DNA from: CAYYYG01 sp964490875
GTDB lineage: Bacteria > Patescibacteriota > Microgenomatia > UBA1406 > GWC2-37-13
Length of the DNA: 64,000 nucleotides
Assembly: GCA_964490875.1 (NCBI GenBank)
Contig: CAZBEF010000008.1
Coordinates: 15,340-79,339, forward strand
Reading direction: 5' to 3'
Shown: piece after piece, positions 16,213 through 24,740 of the stretch
How the letters are laid out: each line of letters begins with the position of its first letter
How positions within the stretch are numbered: the stretch's first letter is position 1
Translations under genes and position numbers: made by a program
The notes under the pieces: generated by a model
Databases searched by the model: none
Told to the model about the DNA's origin: nothing
Seen by the model: the letters and a program-made list of their open reading frames with translations, nothing else

Positions 16213-17553
16213 ATGGGAAAATATAAACCAGTAATCGGATTAGAGATACATGTAGAGTTGAAGACGAAGTCTAAAATGTTCTGCCAATGTTCGGCGGATT
16301 ATTTTGGCAAGGCGCCGAATTCTCATGTGTGTCCTGTCTGTTTAGGACTACCTGGTGCTCTGCCTGTGCCAAACAAAACAGCCGTTGAATGGACAATTCT
16401 TATCGGCAAAGCCTTAAACTGCACAATCAACAAAATTTCTAAATTCGATAGAAAGCATTATTTTTATCCCGACCTTCCAAAAGGCTATCAGATTTCCCAG
16501 TACGATGAACCGATTGCAGTCAAAGGATATTTGGAAATTAAAAGTCCGAAGTCCGAAGTCCGAAGGTTTGGTATCACAAGAGTTCATTTGGAAGAAGATA
16601 CTGGTAAGTTGCTTCATCAGGACAAAAATACTCTCATCGATTTCAACAGATCAAGTGTTCCATTGGTTGAAATCGTTACCGAGCCCGACTTCGACAATGC
16701 CGAAGATGTAAAACAATTTTTAGAAGAACTTCATACGATCATAACCTATCTTGATGTGTCCGACGCCGACATGGAGAAAGGCAGTATGAGGCTTGAGCCC
16801 AATATATCTGTCAAATTAATAACGGCTGAAGGTCTACCAAAATATAAAGTTGAAGTGAAAAATATAAATTCATTCAATTTTGTGAAGAAAGCAGTTGAGT
16901 TCGAAGTAGAGCGTCAGACTGCAATTCTTGAAGAAGGAAAAACACCGGTTCAAGAGACGCGAGGATTCGACGAAAAGAAGAATAATACATACTCTCAGCG
17001 TTCTAAAGAAGAAGCTCATGATTACCGATATTTCCCAGAGCCCGACATTCCTCCGATGAACTTTTCGGACGAATATCTTTCTGCAATACAGAAGAAGCTT
17101 CCCGAGCTTCCAAGTAAAAAAGTAGAACGCTATCTTTCGGATTTTAAAATAAAGTACGAAGATGCGTTCATAATTACCCGTGATATATCTATGGCGCGCT
17201 ATTTTGAAGAAGTAGTGTCCAAATTCAAACAACAGAAATCAGCATTGAAAGCAGATAACATCGGACAGTTGCTCGTTAATTTCATCATCAATAAAAAAAT
17301 TCCTGCGGATATTTCAACCGATGAATTTGTGAAGAAAGCGGCCGACCTCTTGAAACCAAAAGAGACAGATACCAACTTGCTGGCAAAAGTGATCGAAGCG
17401 GTAGTATCTGAAAATCCAAATGCGGTTGAAGATTATAAAAAGGGTAAACAGAATGCGGTTATGTTTTTGGTCGGGCAGGTAATGCGGCAGATGAAAGGCA
17501 AAGCAGACGCTTCATTAGTACGAAATGAATTAATAAAAAAACTGTCTTCTTAA
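16213..17553 (+). CDS. gatB: aspartyl/glutamyl-tRNA amidotransferase subunit B
   Basis: This 446-residue protein has the GatB signatures VIGLEIHVELKT, the zinc-site cysteines (MFCQC...CPVCLGLPGALPV), LEEDTGKLLH and HDYRYFPEPD, plus a C-terminal helical YqeY-like tail. It activates the misacylated tRNA and amidates it with ammonia from GatA. It is a little shorter than the usual ~475 residues. Around residues 110-118 the coding sequence contains three tandem copies of the heptamer AGTCCGA (16543-16563), read as KSPKSEVR; this is exactly 21 nt, so frame is kept. Confidence 0.95.
   Translation: MGKYKPVIGLEIHVELKTKSKMFCQCSADYFGKAPNSHVCPVCLGLPGALPVPNKTAVEWTILIGKALNCTINKISKFDRKHYFYPDLPKGYQISQYDEPIAVKGYLEIKSPKSEVRRFGITRVHLEEDTGKLLHQDKNTLIDFNRSSVPLVEIVTEPDFDNAEDVKQFLEELHTIITYLDVSDADMEKGSMRLEPNISVKLITAEGLPKYKVEVKNINSFNFVKKAVEFEVERQTAILEEGKTPVQETRGFDEKKNNTYSQRSKEEAHDYRYFPEPDIPPMNFSDEYLSAIQKKLPELPSKKVERYLSDFKIKYEDAFIITRDISMARYFEEVVSKFKQQKSALKADNIGQLLVNFIINKKIPADISTDEFVKKAADLLKPKETDTNLLAKVIEAVVSENPNAVEDYKKGKQNAVMFLVGQVMRQMKGKADASLVRNELIKKLSS
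16543..16563 (+). repeat. AGTCCGA heptamer tandem repeat (3 copies) inside gatB
   Basis: Three exact 7-nt units occur back to back within the coding sequence. The same heptamer is repeated inside uvrB at 46047-46095. Confidence 0.9.
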
Positions 17554-17596
17554 AAACCACTTTAAAATTTGTTATTGCCATACTACAATGTGAATA

Positions 17597-19252
17597 ATGA
17601 ACAAAAAGTCGTTCTTTCTTATCATTATTGCTGCGCTTAGTGTAGTTACATTTTGGAATCTTTCTGCTTCATCGTCTAAACGTGCTAAAGCACAAAGTGT
17701 AAGTTCTGCTCATTTACTGAATGTTGCCTTTACGCCGACAACTCAACCTATGAAGGTGGGTGATATTCAAACTGTTTCAATTTCGTTCTTACCACTTTTA
17801 CAGACAGACAATATTCAGGCATTGTATTTAGCGCTATCATCTGATAATGGTTTGCAGATTCTAGATATTTCACAACCTAAAGATCAGTCTGGAGGTTCCA
17901 TATATTATACGCAGTATATACAAGAGGTTAAGACTAATTCTGTTACCGTGGCATTTGATTTTACTAATAGCAATAATTCCAGCGCACCTCATGCAGTCTC
18001 ATTTACCGTTAGGGTTAAAAAGACCGCTTCAACAGGATCGCAGTCATTAGTAGTAAATACTCAATTGAGCCAGATATATTATGGGTATGACCCAACAATG
18101 TATGACAGCCAGCAGTTTGATTGGGGAGAGGTGCGTAGTTTCACTGCGACTAACGATTTCACAACTCCGACAGCAACACCAATTCCTACAACGGTACAAT
18201 CTCCTACTCCTAATCCAACTATAATTTTATCAGCAATTCCTACTTCCATACCGGGAGCAATCTGCCAGGAGTTATCTGCTCCGCAGAATCTGACACCAAG
18301 CGGCACTATATTTGTAACTGCTGAAGGGCAGAAAATATCCTGGGATCCGGTTGTCGGAGCAAAATTTTATGGTATTGAAATTTGGGAAGAAAGCAAAAAT
18401 AAACCTACAGGCACCACAGGAATTCCATACACAAAGATTTTTACCTCCTCAACAACAGAAACATTTTATATTTATAAACAGTTTGCACAAGATAAAAACT
18501 ATCTCATTAAGGTATATGCTGTTGACGCGTGTAACAATGCATGGTCTCCATCACAGCAGACAATTTCGGTATTAGGAGCAGCACCTACACTTACTCCTAC
18601 CAATGTGCCGTATCCAAGCGCGACACCAACTCAAACAATTCCTGCAGTAACCATTAAAATGCGGTTACGACTGCAAGGAATGTATAGTAAGCCAACAAGA
18701 AACCCAAAAACAGCGAAGATATTTTTAGTTTGGGTTCGCAATGCAGATCGCGAAAATCCAATTTATAAATGGGTCACAGCCACTTATGATCAGATAGGTT
18801 CTTGGTATATCAGCGACACATGGAATCTTGTGCCTGGCGACGGATATAAAGTATGGGTTAAAGGAGAAAAACATTTGCAGAGAAAAATTTGCGACGGAAA
18901 ACCTTCTGATCAGGAATCAGGGTTTTACCATTGTTTTGATGAAACTGGACAGATTGTTATACGGCCGGGTGAAAATTATTTAGACTTTTCGAATGTAATT
19001 ATGTTTGCGGGTGATATTCCATTTAAAGGAGAAGGAGATGGTGTGTTAGATGCCTTCGATCTTTCGTATATCGCGACACATTTTGGAGATACAGCTACAG
19101 ATATCGGTGATCTGAATTTTGACGGTATTACCGATTCTCAGGATTTTGGCATTGCAGTGAATGCTATTCGGGTTCAGAAATATGATGAAACGTATCCATA
19201 CAAGATTCATCCATTCTTCCGGCAGGTGCCGCTTCATCCTCAGTTCCCTTAG
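17597..19252 (+). CDS. secreted cohesin/FnIII/dockerin-like multidomain protein
   Basis: This 551-residue protein begins with a signal peptide or anchor helix (~5-24). Residues ~35-185 resemble a cohesin-type beta-sandwich. A Thr/Pro linker follows, then an FnIII-like repeat (~220-330), a second TP linker, a beta-rich domain (~345-460) and a C-terminal dockerin-like duplicated calcium loop (~465-525), with GDLNFDGITDSQDF as the canonical loop. In cellulosomes cohesin binds dockerin; here both types seem to lie in one chain. TACAAT (17584-17589) ends 7 nt before the ATG. Domain assignments are from pattern only. Confidence 0.7.
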   Translation: MNKKSFFLIIIAALSVVTFWNLSASSSKRAKAQSVSSAHLLNVAFTPTTQPMKVGDIQTVSISFLPLLQTDNIQALYLALSSDNGLQILDISQPKDQSGGSIYYTQYIQEVKTNSVTVAFDFTNSNNSSAPHAVSFTVRVKKTASTGSQSLVVNTQLSQIYYGYDPTMYDSQQFDWGEVRSFTATNDFTTPTATPIPTTVQSPTPNPTIILSAIPTSIPGAICQELSAPQNLTPSGTIFVTAEGQKISWDPVVGAKFYGIEIWEESKNKPTGTTGIPYTKIFTSSTTETFYIYKQFAQDKNYLIKVYAVDACNNAWSPSQQTISVLGAAPTLTPTNVPYPSATPTQTIPAVTIKMRLRLQGMYSKPTRNPKTAKIFLVWVRNADRENPIYKWVTATYDQIGSWYISDTWNLVPGDGYKVWVKGEKHLQRKICDGKPSDQESGFYHCFDETGQIVIRPGENYLDFSNVIMFAGDIPFKGEGDGVLDAFDLSYIATHFGDTATDIGDLNFDGITDSQDFGIAVNAIRVQKYDETYPYKIHPFFRQVPLHPQFP

Positions 19253-19296
19253 TAAATTTGCATTCCAATAATGAATTTATAAAGTGATTATCGTGT

Positions 19297-19302
19297 TACA
19301 AT
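19297..19302 (+). promoter_or_regulatory. -10 box of dnaE, leaderless type
   Basis: TACAAT ends 9 nt before the dnaE ATG at 19312. No Shine-Dalgarno site is present. Confidence 0.5.
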
Positions 19303-19311
19303 ATTGTACGT

Positions 19312-22300
19312 ATGAGCTTCGTTCATTTACATGTACACACAGAATATTCCTTATTGGACGGCATGGCCAGAATTCCCGACATTCTGAAAAAAGCGAAAGA
19401 ACTGGGAATGCCGGCTGTCGCAATTACCGATCATGGTGCATTATACGGCGCATTTAAATTCTTTCAGAAAGCAAAAGATATCGGCATAAAACCAATTATT
19501 GGCGTAGAAACATACAAAGCAAAAAACAGCCGGCATGACAAACAACAGACCGAAGAGCGCGACCAATTTCATCTGGTTCTTTTGGCAAAAAATGTAAAAG
19601 GCTACAAAAATCTTTTGAAAATGGTCAGTGCTGCTCATCTGGAAGGATTTTATTATAAACCACGTGTTGATTTCGAACTTCTGGAAAAATATGGCGAAGG
19701 AATTATCGCACTCTCAGGCTGCATGAGCGGAGAAATTCCATCGTTGCTTCTTCAGAAACAATATAAACAGGCCGAAGAAGTTCTGGAAAAATATCTCAAA
19801 ATTTTTGGATCTGATTTTTATATCGAACTGCAGAGGCATCCGAACATGGAGAATCTCGATGAGCTGAATAAAGATCTTGTCGCACTTGCACGAAAGTTTG
19901 GTGTTCCGCTTGTTGCCACAAACGATGTCCATTATTTAAACAGCGACGATGCATATTCGCAGGAAATTTTATTATGCATTCAGACAGGCCGCGCCATTTT
20001 TGAAAAAGACCGCGCACTTTCTATGATCGACAATCCCGATTTTTATTTTAAAACTCCAGAAGAAATGAAAAGCGCGTTTGTAGACTTACCGGAGGCAATA
20101 GAAAACACACTCAAAATTGCAGAACAATGCAATGTAGAAATTCCACATGGCAAATTAATTCTTCCGAAATATGCTCTGCCCGAAGGTACAACCGCCAAAC
20201 AATATCTTCGTGAAATTGTGTACAGCAAAATAGACAAAATGCATAAATATCCCAAAGAAGAAGTAAAACAGAGAATCGATTACGAACTCGAAATCATTTC
20301 TAACAAAGGTTACGACAATTATTTTCTCTTTGTTTCCGATTTCGTGAACTGGGCAAAAAATCAGGAAATTCCGGTTGGGCCTGGCCGTGGATCTGCCGCA
20401 GGTTCGATCGTTTCTTATCTTTTAAATATCACAGGAATTGATCCACTGGATTACAAACTACCATTTGAACGATTTTTAAATCCGGAACGTCCTTCGCCAC
20501 CAGATATAGATATGGACTTTGCCGATGTCCGCCGCGATGAAGTTCTGCAGTATATGCGTCATACCTATGGAGAAGAAAAGGTAGCTCAGGTCATCACTTT
20601 CGGAACAATGGAAGCTCGGATGGCGGTGCGTGATGTCGCCCGCGCTCTCGGCATGTCATACTCGCAGGGAGATCGAATATCAAAGATGATTCCGCCACCA
20701 AAACAAGGCTTTCACCAAACTCTTGAAGAAAGCATCGAAGAAAATCCTCCTCTCAAAGTCGCATATAATAATGAACCGGAAACAAAAAAAGTTTTAGATA
20801 TTGCAAAAAAAATAGTGGGTTTGCCGCGCCATTCTTCGGTCCATGCTGCTGCTGTCATCATCGCAGATAAAGATTTAACCGAATATGTTCCATTGCAGAA
20901 AGAATCCAAAGAAGGAAGAATCATTACTCAATACGATATGTATTCGCTCGACCTGAATGTCAGCCCCAATGCCGTTGGTCTTATGAAAATGGATATTCTC
21001 GGTCTTCGAAATCTTACGATTCTTGGAGAAGCCATTCGCATGGTAGAAATTTCTAAAGGAAAAAAAATCAACATTTATGAAATTCCGACACATGACAAAT
21101 TAACATACGAGCTTATTTCAAACGGCCATACTGTCGGAGTATTTCAACTTGAGTCGGCCGGCATGCAGCGGCTTTCTAAAGATTTCAAACCCAATAAAAT
21201 TTCCGATCTTTCAGCTATCGGCGCTTTATACCGTCCCGGACCGATGGATCTTATCCCAACATTTATCGAGGGCAAAAAACATCCGCATAAAATTCAGTAT
21301 CTTCACCCCGATTTAATTCCAATCTTTAAAGAAACATACGGCGTTCTCGTATACCAAGAGCAGGTTTTGGAAATCGCGCACAAAATGGCAGGGTATTCAC
21401 TCGGAGAGGCAGATATTCTTCGCCGTGCCATGGGAAAAAAGAAAAAAGAGATCATGGAGAAAGAAAAGAAAAAGTTTGTAGCCGGATGCGTGCAGAATGG
21501 ATATCCAAAAAAAGTGGCGCAGGATATCTATGCCTTTATCGAAAAGTTTGCCGCGTACGGATTCAACAAGGCGCATGCCGCATCGTACGCCGTCATTTCT
21601 TATTGGACTGCGTACATGAAAGCCAATTATCCGGTTGAATTTATGACGGCACTTCTCACTGCAGAATTGCAGGGAGCTGCCGGCCCAATCCGTGAGCAAA
21701 AAATGGCGCAGGCAATGGATGAATGCCGAAGAATGAATATTAAAGTATTGATACCAGATATAAATAAATCTTTTTATTCATTTACTATAGAAGGAGAATC
21801 GATCCGTTTCGGTATGTCGGCAATCAAAAATGTCGGTTCTGCCGCAATAGAATCGATTATTGAAGCACGAAAAACAAAACCTTTCACTGGATTGAAAGAT
21901 TTATTAAAGCGTGTAGATTTAAGAAAAGTAAACAAAAAGACAATCGAAAGCTTAATTCATGCCGGTGCATTGGATGCATTTGGCAATCGTGCCACACTGC
22001 TTCATTATTATCCGGCTCTTGTTAAAGAAATCGCAGAGAAAAAAGAATCTCATGAAAAAGGTCAGTTTGGATTATTTCACGATGAAGCAGCCGAAGAAAA
22101 AGTTGAAGATAATTTTATCCCAATCGAAGAAATGGACGCCGATCAGAAATTATTTCTTGAAAAAGAGGTTGTAGGATTCTTCTTAAACTATAATCCATTG
22201 ACAAAATATACGGAAATTATAAATAAAAAAGTCACCAAAAAATTGGGACACATTACTCATGAGGATAATAATCATACCCATATTTTAGCCGGAGTTGTAA

Positions 22301-22539
22301 GTATGAAAAAGATTATAAAAACAAAAAAAGACAATCATGAAATGGCATTTTTGAACATTTATGATGAAACCGGCTCCATCGAAGTTGTAGTATTTCCTAA
22401 GACATATCTAAAACTTAAAGATATACTAGAAATGAATAATGTTTTGATTATGAAAGGCAAAATTAACGACAAAGAAGGGACTATGTGCATATTGGTAGAT
22501 AATGCTGTCAGATTAGACCAAAAAGCAATTTCGAGCTAA
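19312..22539 (+). CDS. dnaE: DNA polymerase III alpha subunit
   Basis: This 1075-residue replicative polymerase has an N-terminal PHP domain whose ligands appear intact (HLHVHTEYSLLDG, ITDHGALYG, GVETYK, SGCMSGE, NDVHYL). A C-family palm follows with PDIDMDFAD (residue ~400), then fingers, a tandem HhH region and an OB domain near the C-terminus (HILAGVVSMKKI). An intact PHP centre predicts intrinsic zinc-dependent 3'-5' proofreading, as in Thermus-type alpha subunits. No separate epsilon subunit lies in this window. Length is slightly below the usual ~1150. Confidence 0.97.
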   Translation: MSFVHLHVHTEYSLLDGMARIPDILKKAKELGMPAVAITDHGALYGAFKFFQKAKDIGIKPIIGVETYKAKNSRHDKQQTEERDQFHLVLLAKNVKGYKNLLKMVSAAHLEGFYYKPRVDFELLEKYGEGIIALSGCMSGEIPSLLLQKQYKQAEEVLEKYLKIFGSDFYIELQRHPNMENLDELNKDLVALARKFGVPLVATNDVHYLNSDDAYSQEILLCIQTGRAIFEKDRALSMIDNPDFYFKTPEEMKSAFVDLPEAIENTLKIAEQCNVEIPHGKLILPKYALPEGTTAKQYLREIVYSKIDKMHKYPKEEVKQRIDYELEIISNKGYDNYFLFVSDFVNWAKNQEIPVGPGRGSAAGSIVSYLLNITGIDPLDYKLPFERFLNPERPSPPDIDMDFADVRRDEVLQYMRHTYGEEKVAQVITFGTMEARMAVRDVARALGMSYSQGDRISKMIPPPKQGFHQTLEESIEENPPLKVAYNNEPETKKVLDIAKKIVGLPRHSSVHAAAVIIADKDLTEYVPLQKESKEGRIITQYDMYSLDLNVSPNAVGLMKMDILGLRNLTILGEAIRMVEISKGKKINIYEIPTHDKLTYELISNGHTVGVFQLESAGMQRLSKDFKPNKISDLSAIGALYRPGPMDLIPTFIEGKKHPHKIQYLHPDLIPIFKETYGVLVYQEQVLEIAHKMAGYSLGEADILRRAMGKKKKEIMEKEKKKFVAGCVQNGYPKKVAQDIYAFIEKFAAYGFNKAHAASYAVISYWTAYMKANYPVEFMTALLTAELQGAAGPIREQKMAQAMDECRRMNIKVLIPDINKSFYSFTIEGESIRFGMSAIKNVGSAAIESIIEARKTKPFTGLKDLLKRVDLRKVNKKTIESLIHAGALDAFGNRATLLHYYPALVKEIAEKKESHEKGQFGLFHDEAAEEKVEDNFIPIEEMDADQKLFLEKEVVGFFLNYNPLTKYTEIINKKVTKKLGHITHEDNNHTHILAGVVSMKKIIKTKKDNHEMAFLNIYDETGSIEVVVFPKTYLKLKDILEMNNVLIMKGKINDKEGTMCILVDNAVRLDQKAISS

Positions 22540-22598
22540 GATTAGCCTATAAAAGATGCATCGCTGATGTATTGACGAAGTTATAAACCCATGATAGA

Positions 22599-22877
22599 AT
22601 GAGTCAAATTAAGAGAAAAATCACCTATATTGATGCCGAAGGCAACAAAAAAATTAAAGATTTTGTTGTAAACAAACAGAAAAAAAAGGACATCAATTGG
22701 GTGGTAAAGTACATGAACGTAGGGTATTATTTAGCTGTCCCTTTACTCTTTGGAGTATTTCTGGGCAGCTTTTTAGATAGTAAATTTAAAACTAAACCAG
22801 TGATAACACTGGTTTTAATAGTCCTTGGAATGATTGCAGCCTTTTACAACTTATATAAGATAATTAAAGATGCCTAA
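22599..22877 (+). CDS. AtpZ/AtpI-like small membrane protein of the ATP synthase operon
   Basis: This 92-residue protein has a charged N-terminal ~38 residues and two membrane helices with a glycine-rich turn (LLFGVFLGSFLDSKF), the pattern of the AtpZ/AtpI-like family (PF09527). It is thought to help ion supply or assembly of the F1Fo complex. It overlaps atpB by 8 nt. TTGACG (22572-22577) and TAGAAT (22595-22600) are 17 nt apart, but this -10 would cover the ATG. Either the promoter is different or the true start lies further in. Confidence 0.75.
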   Translation: MSQIKRKITYIDAEGNKKIKDFVVNKQKKKDINWVVKYMNVGYYLAVPLLFGVFLGSFLDSKFKTKPVITLVLIVLGMIAAFYNLYKIIKDA

Positions 22878-23634
22878 CGAAGAAGTACACGCCGCGGGAC
22901 CACACATAAGTATTAAACCGGAAACACTTACTCATATTGCCGGCTTTCCTATTACAAACTCTTATATAACATCTATTATTGTTATTACCCTGTTTGTAAT
23001 TTTAGGAATTTATTACCAGCAGCAGCTTAAAAAATCCAATAAAGGTTCGTTTTTTTATGCGATTCAATTTTTAATGAAAACTCTTCATGCTTTTTTTGCA
23101 ACATTAGTAGGTTCTAAAAACGCTGATGCATTTTTTCCATTATTTTCAGGTTTATTTGTATATATTCTTTTGCAAAATTGGTTCGGATTACTACCAGGAG
23201 TTGGAAGCATACTTATTAAAGTAACAGAACATGGAGAAGAAGTAATGGCTCCGATACTTCGAGGAAGCACTGCAGATTTAAATACTACCATTGCTTTAGC
23301 TTTGGTGGCCTTTTTTGCAGTGCAGTATTTAGGTGTAAAACATTTAGGATTAAAGACATATGCGAGTAAATTTTTTAATTTTACTAATCCGTTGAATTTC
23401 GTCATCGGTCTGTTTGAGCTCATATCAGAGTTTTCACGAGTAATTTCTTTTTCATTCCGGTTATTCGGAAATATTTTTGCCGGTGAAGTAATGCTTTCTA
23501 TAATTGCATTTCTAGTCCCGTTATTTGTACCATTTCCATTTTTAGTAATGGAAATCTTTGTCGGAGTTTTGCAGGCTTTTGTATTTGCAATGTTAACAGC
23601 GGTATTTGTTAATTTAGCAATTTCACATCATTAA
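22870..23634 (+). CDS. atpB: F1Fo ATP synthase subunit a
   Basis: This 254-residue protein has five to six membrane helices. The fourth helix carries the essential arginine in SRVISFSFRLFGNIFAGEV (residue ~195), with the usual asparagine of the RLFGN motif. The penultimate helix ends LQAFVFAMLTAVFVNLA. It forms the proton half-channels against the c ring. Its start overlaps the upstream gene by 8 nt, indicating coupling. Confidence 0.95.
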   Translation: MPNEEVHAAGPHISIKPETLTHIAGFPITNSYITSIIVITLFVILGIYYQQQLKKSNKGSFFYAIQFLMKTLHAFFATLVGSKNADAFFPLFSGLFVYILLQNWFGLLPGVGSILIKVTEHGEEVMAPILRGSTADLNTTIALALVAFFAVQYLGVKHLGLKTYASKFFNFTNPLNFVIGLFELISEFSRVISFSFRLFGNIFAGEVMLSIIAFLVPLFVPFPFLVMEIFVGVLQAFVFAMLTAVFVNLAISHH

Positions 23635-23636
23635 GG

Positions 23637-23646
23637 AAGGGAGGTG
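23637..23646 (+). promoter_or_regulatory. strong ribosome binding site of atpE
   Basis: AAGGGAGGTG ends 6 nt before the atpE ATG. Confidence 0.8.
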
Positions 23647-23652
23647 TAAATT

Positions 23653-23880
23653 ATGTCACCAGAAGCAATTAAATTAATAGCAACAGCATTCACTATTAGT
23701 ATTGGTGTTCTCGGCCCAGCACTTGCAATCGGAAAAATCGGAGGAAAAGCCGTCGAAGCATTAGGCCGAAATCCGGAAGCCGAAAACAGTGTCCGAACAA
23801 CCATGATTCTTGCCATCGTTTTCGCAGAATCTTTGGCAATCTTTACCTTGGTTATTGCACTTATCTTGAAATTTATATAA
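23653..23880 (+). CDS. atpE: F1Fo ATP synthase subunit c
   Basis: This 75-residue hairpin of two helices has a polar loop (GRNPE) and the ion-binding glutamate in VFAESLAIF (residue ~60). The helix-1 motif GPALAIG lacks the Gln, and helix 2 lacks the Thr/Tyr, of sodium-type rings, so a proton-driven ring is inferred. It has one of the strongest ribosome binding sites of the window (AAGGGAGGTG, 6 nt spacing), which suits a subunit needed in many copies. Confidence 0.95.
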   Translation: MSPEAIKLIATAFTISIGVLGPALAIGKIGGKAVEALGRNPEAENSVRTTMILAIVFAESLAIFTLVIALILKFI

Positions 23881-23883
23881 CAC

Positions 23884-23914
23884 ATAGCTTGCCGGAATTG
23901 TACCTGCAAGCTAT
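23884..23914 (+). promoter_or_regulatory. stem-loop between atpE and atpF
   Basis: ATAGCTTGC (23884-23892) and GCAAGCTAT (23906-23914) form a perfect 9-bp stem with a 13-nt loop. The 3' arm ends directly at the atpF start codon (23915). There is no T-run, so it is more likely to affect mRNA stability or atpF translation than to terminate transcription. Confidence 0.65.
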
Positions 23915-24424
23915 ATGCTCAAAAATATGGAAAATTTAGGAATTGATTTTAAACTATTGCTGGCACAGCTCGTGAATTTCACGCTGTTTTTTGTTCTGTT
24001 TTATCGGTTTATGGCCAAACCATTTCTGAAGTTCCTTAATAAGGAACGAAAAATGGAAGAAGAAAAAGAGGCAACTCTTGCCACACTGAAAAAACAGGAA
24101 GGTGAAATGAGCACGATGGAACAAGAAATGCGTGCAAAGGCTAAAAAACAGATTGATGAAATGCTTGATCAGGCAAAAGAAGGCGCCGAAAAAGCAAAAC
24201 AAGACATTTTAGCCCAGGCGCAGAAAGAAGCAGATCAGATAGTTGCCAAAGCAAAAGCGCAGCTTGAGATCGAACGCGAACAGTTGTACAAGGAAGTTAA
24301 AAACAAAACTGTGGATATGGGAATGCTTTTGGTGAAAAATGCATTAAAGGATTATCTTACCGAAGATGCAAAAAAAGCATTGACACAGCATATTCTGCAG
24401 AATGCTTCGAAAGAAGTTAACTAA
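23915..24424 (+). CDS. atpF: F1Fo ATP synthase subunit b
   Basis: This 169-residue protein has one N-terminal membrane helix (~12-32, LLLAQLVNFTLFFVLFYRF) followed by a long charged coiled coil rich in Lys, Glu, Ala and Gln. It forms the peripheral stalk linking Fo to F1. A second in-frame ATG at 23930 is an alternative start, and the stem-loop abutting 23915 makes the choice uncertain. atpH begins 5 nt after the stop. Confidence 0.92.
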   Translation: MLKNMENLGIDFKLLLAQLVNFTLFFVLFYRFMAKPFLKFLNKERKMEEEKEATLATLKKQEGEMSTMEQEMRAKAKKQIDEMLDQAKEGAEKAKQDILAQAQKEADQIVAKAKAQLEIEREQLYKEVKNKTVDMGMLLVKNALKDYLTEDAKKALTQHILQNASKEVN

Positions 24425-24429
24425 ACAGT

Positions 24430-24717
24430 ATGCATATAGATCCAGTTCTAAAAGACGAATTAAAAAAATACCTTCTTGATCGCATGAGCGATACAAGAAA
24501 AAATGTGGTAATTGTTTCGGCCTATCCGCTCGGGGAACAGGAGATGAATAATGTCATTCATCATTTCCCGGAATTAGGCCAGGCAAAGGTAGAAAATGTC
24601 GTCGACAGCAGGATCTATGCAGGATTTGTCATTAAATTCGGTACAAAACGAATTGATCTATCGCTTAAGAGAAGGCTTGAAGAGATTAACCATTCATTAA
24701 TTCAGACGTTGGAATAA
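24430..24717 (+). CDS. atpH: F1Fo ATP synthase subunit delta, N-terminally short
   Basis: This 95-residue protein matches only the C-terminal part of the delta/OSCP family: VVIVSAYPLGEQEMNNVI, then DSRIYAGFVIKFGTKRIDLSLKRRLEEI. Typical delta subunits are ~180 residues, and the N-terminal six-helix domain that contacts the top of alpha3beta3 is missing. The position between b and alpha supports the assignment. Either F1-stalk contact is reduced in this lineage, or another protein supplies it. Confidence 0.8.
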   Translation: MHIDPVLKDELKKYLLDRMSDTRKNVVIVSAYPLGEQEMNNVIHHFPELGQAKVENVVDSRIYAGFVIKFGTKRIDLSLKRRLEEINHSLIQTLE

Positions 24718-24740
24718 TTATTTACTATTTATAAAAAACC

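Noticed and set aside
22572..22600. TTGACG-N17-TAGAAT as the ATP synthase promoter
   Set aside because: The -10 would overlap the predicted start codon of the first gene, so the assignment is inconsistent unless a later start is used; noted under that gene only.
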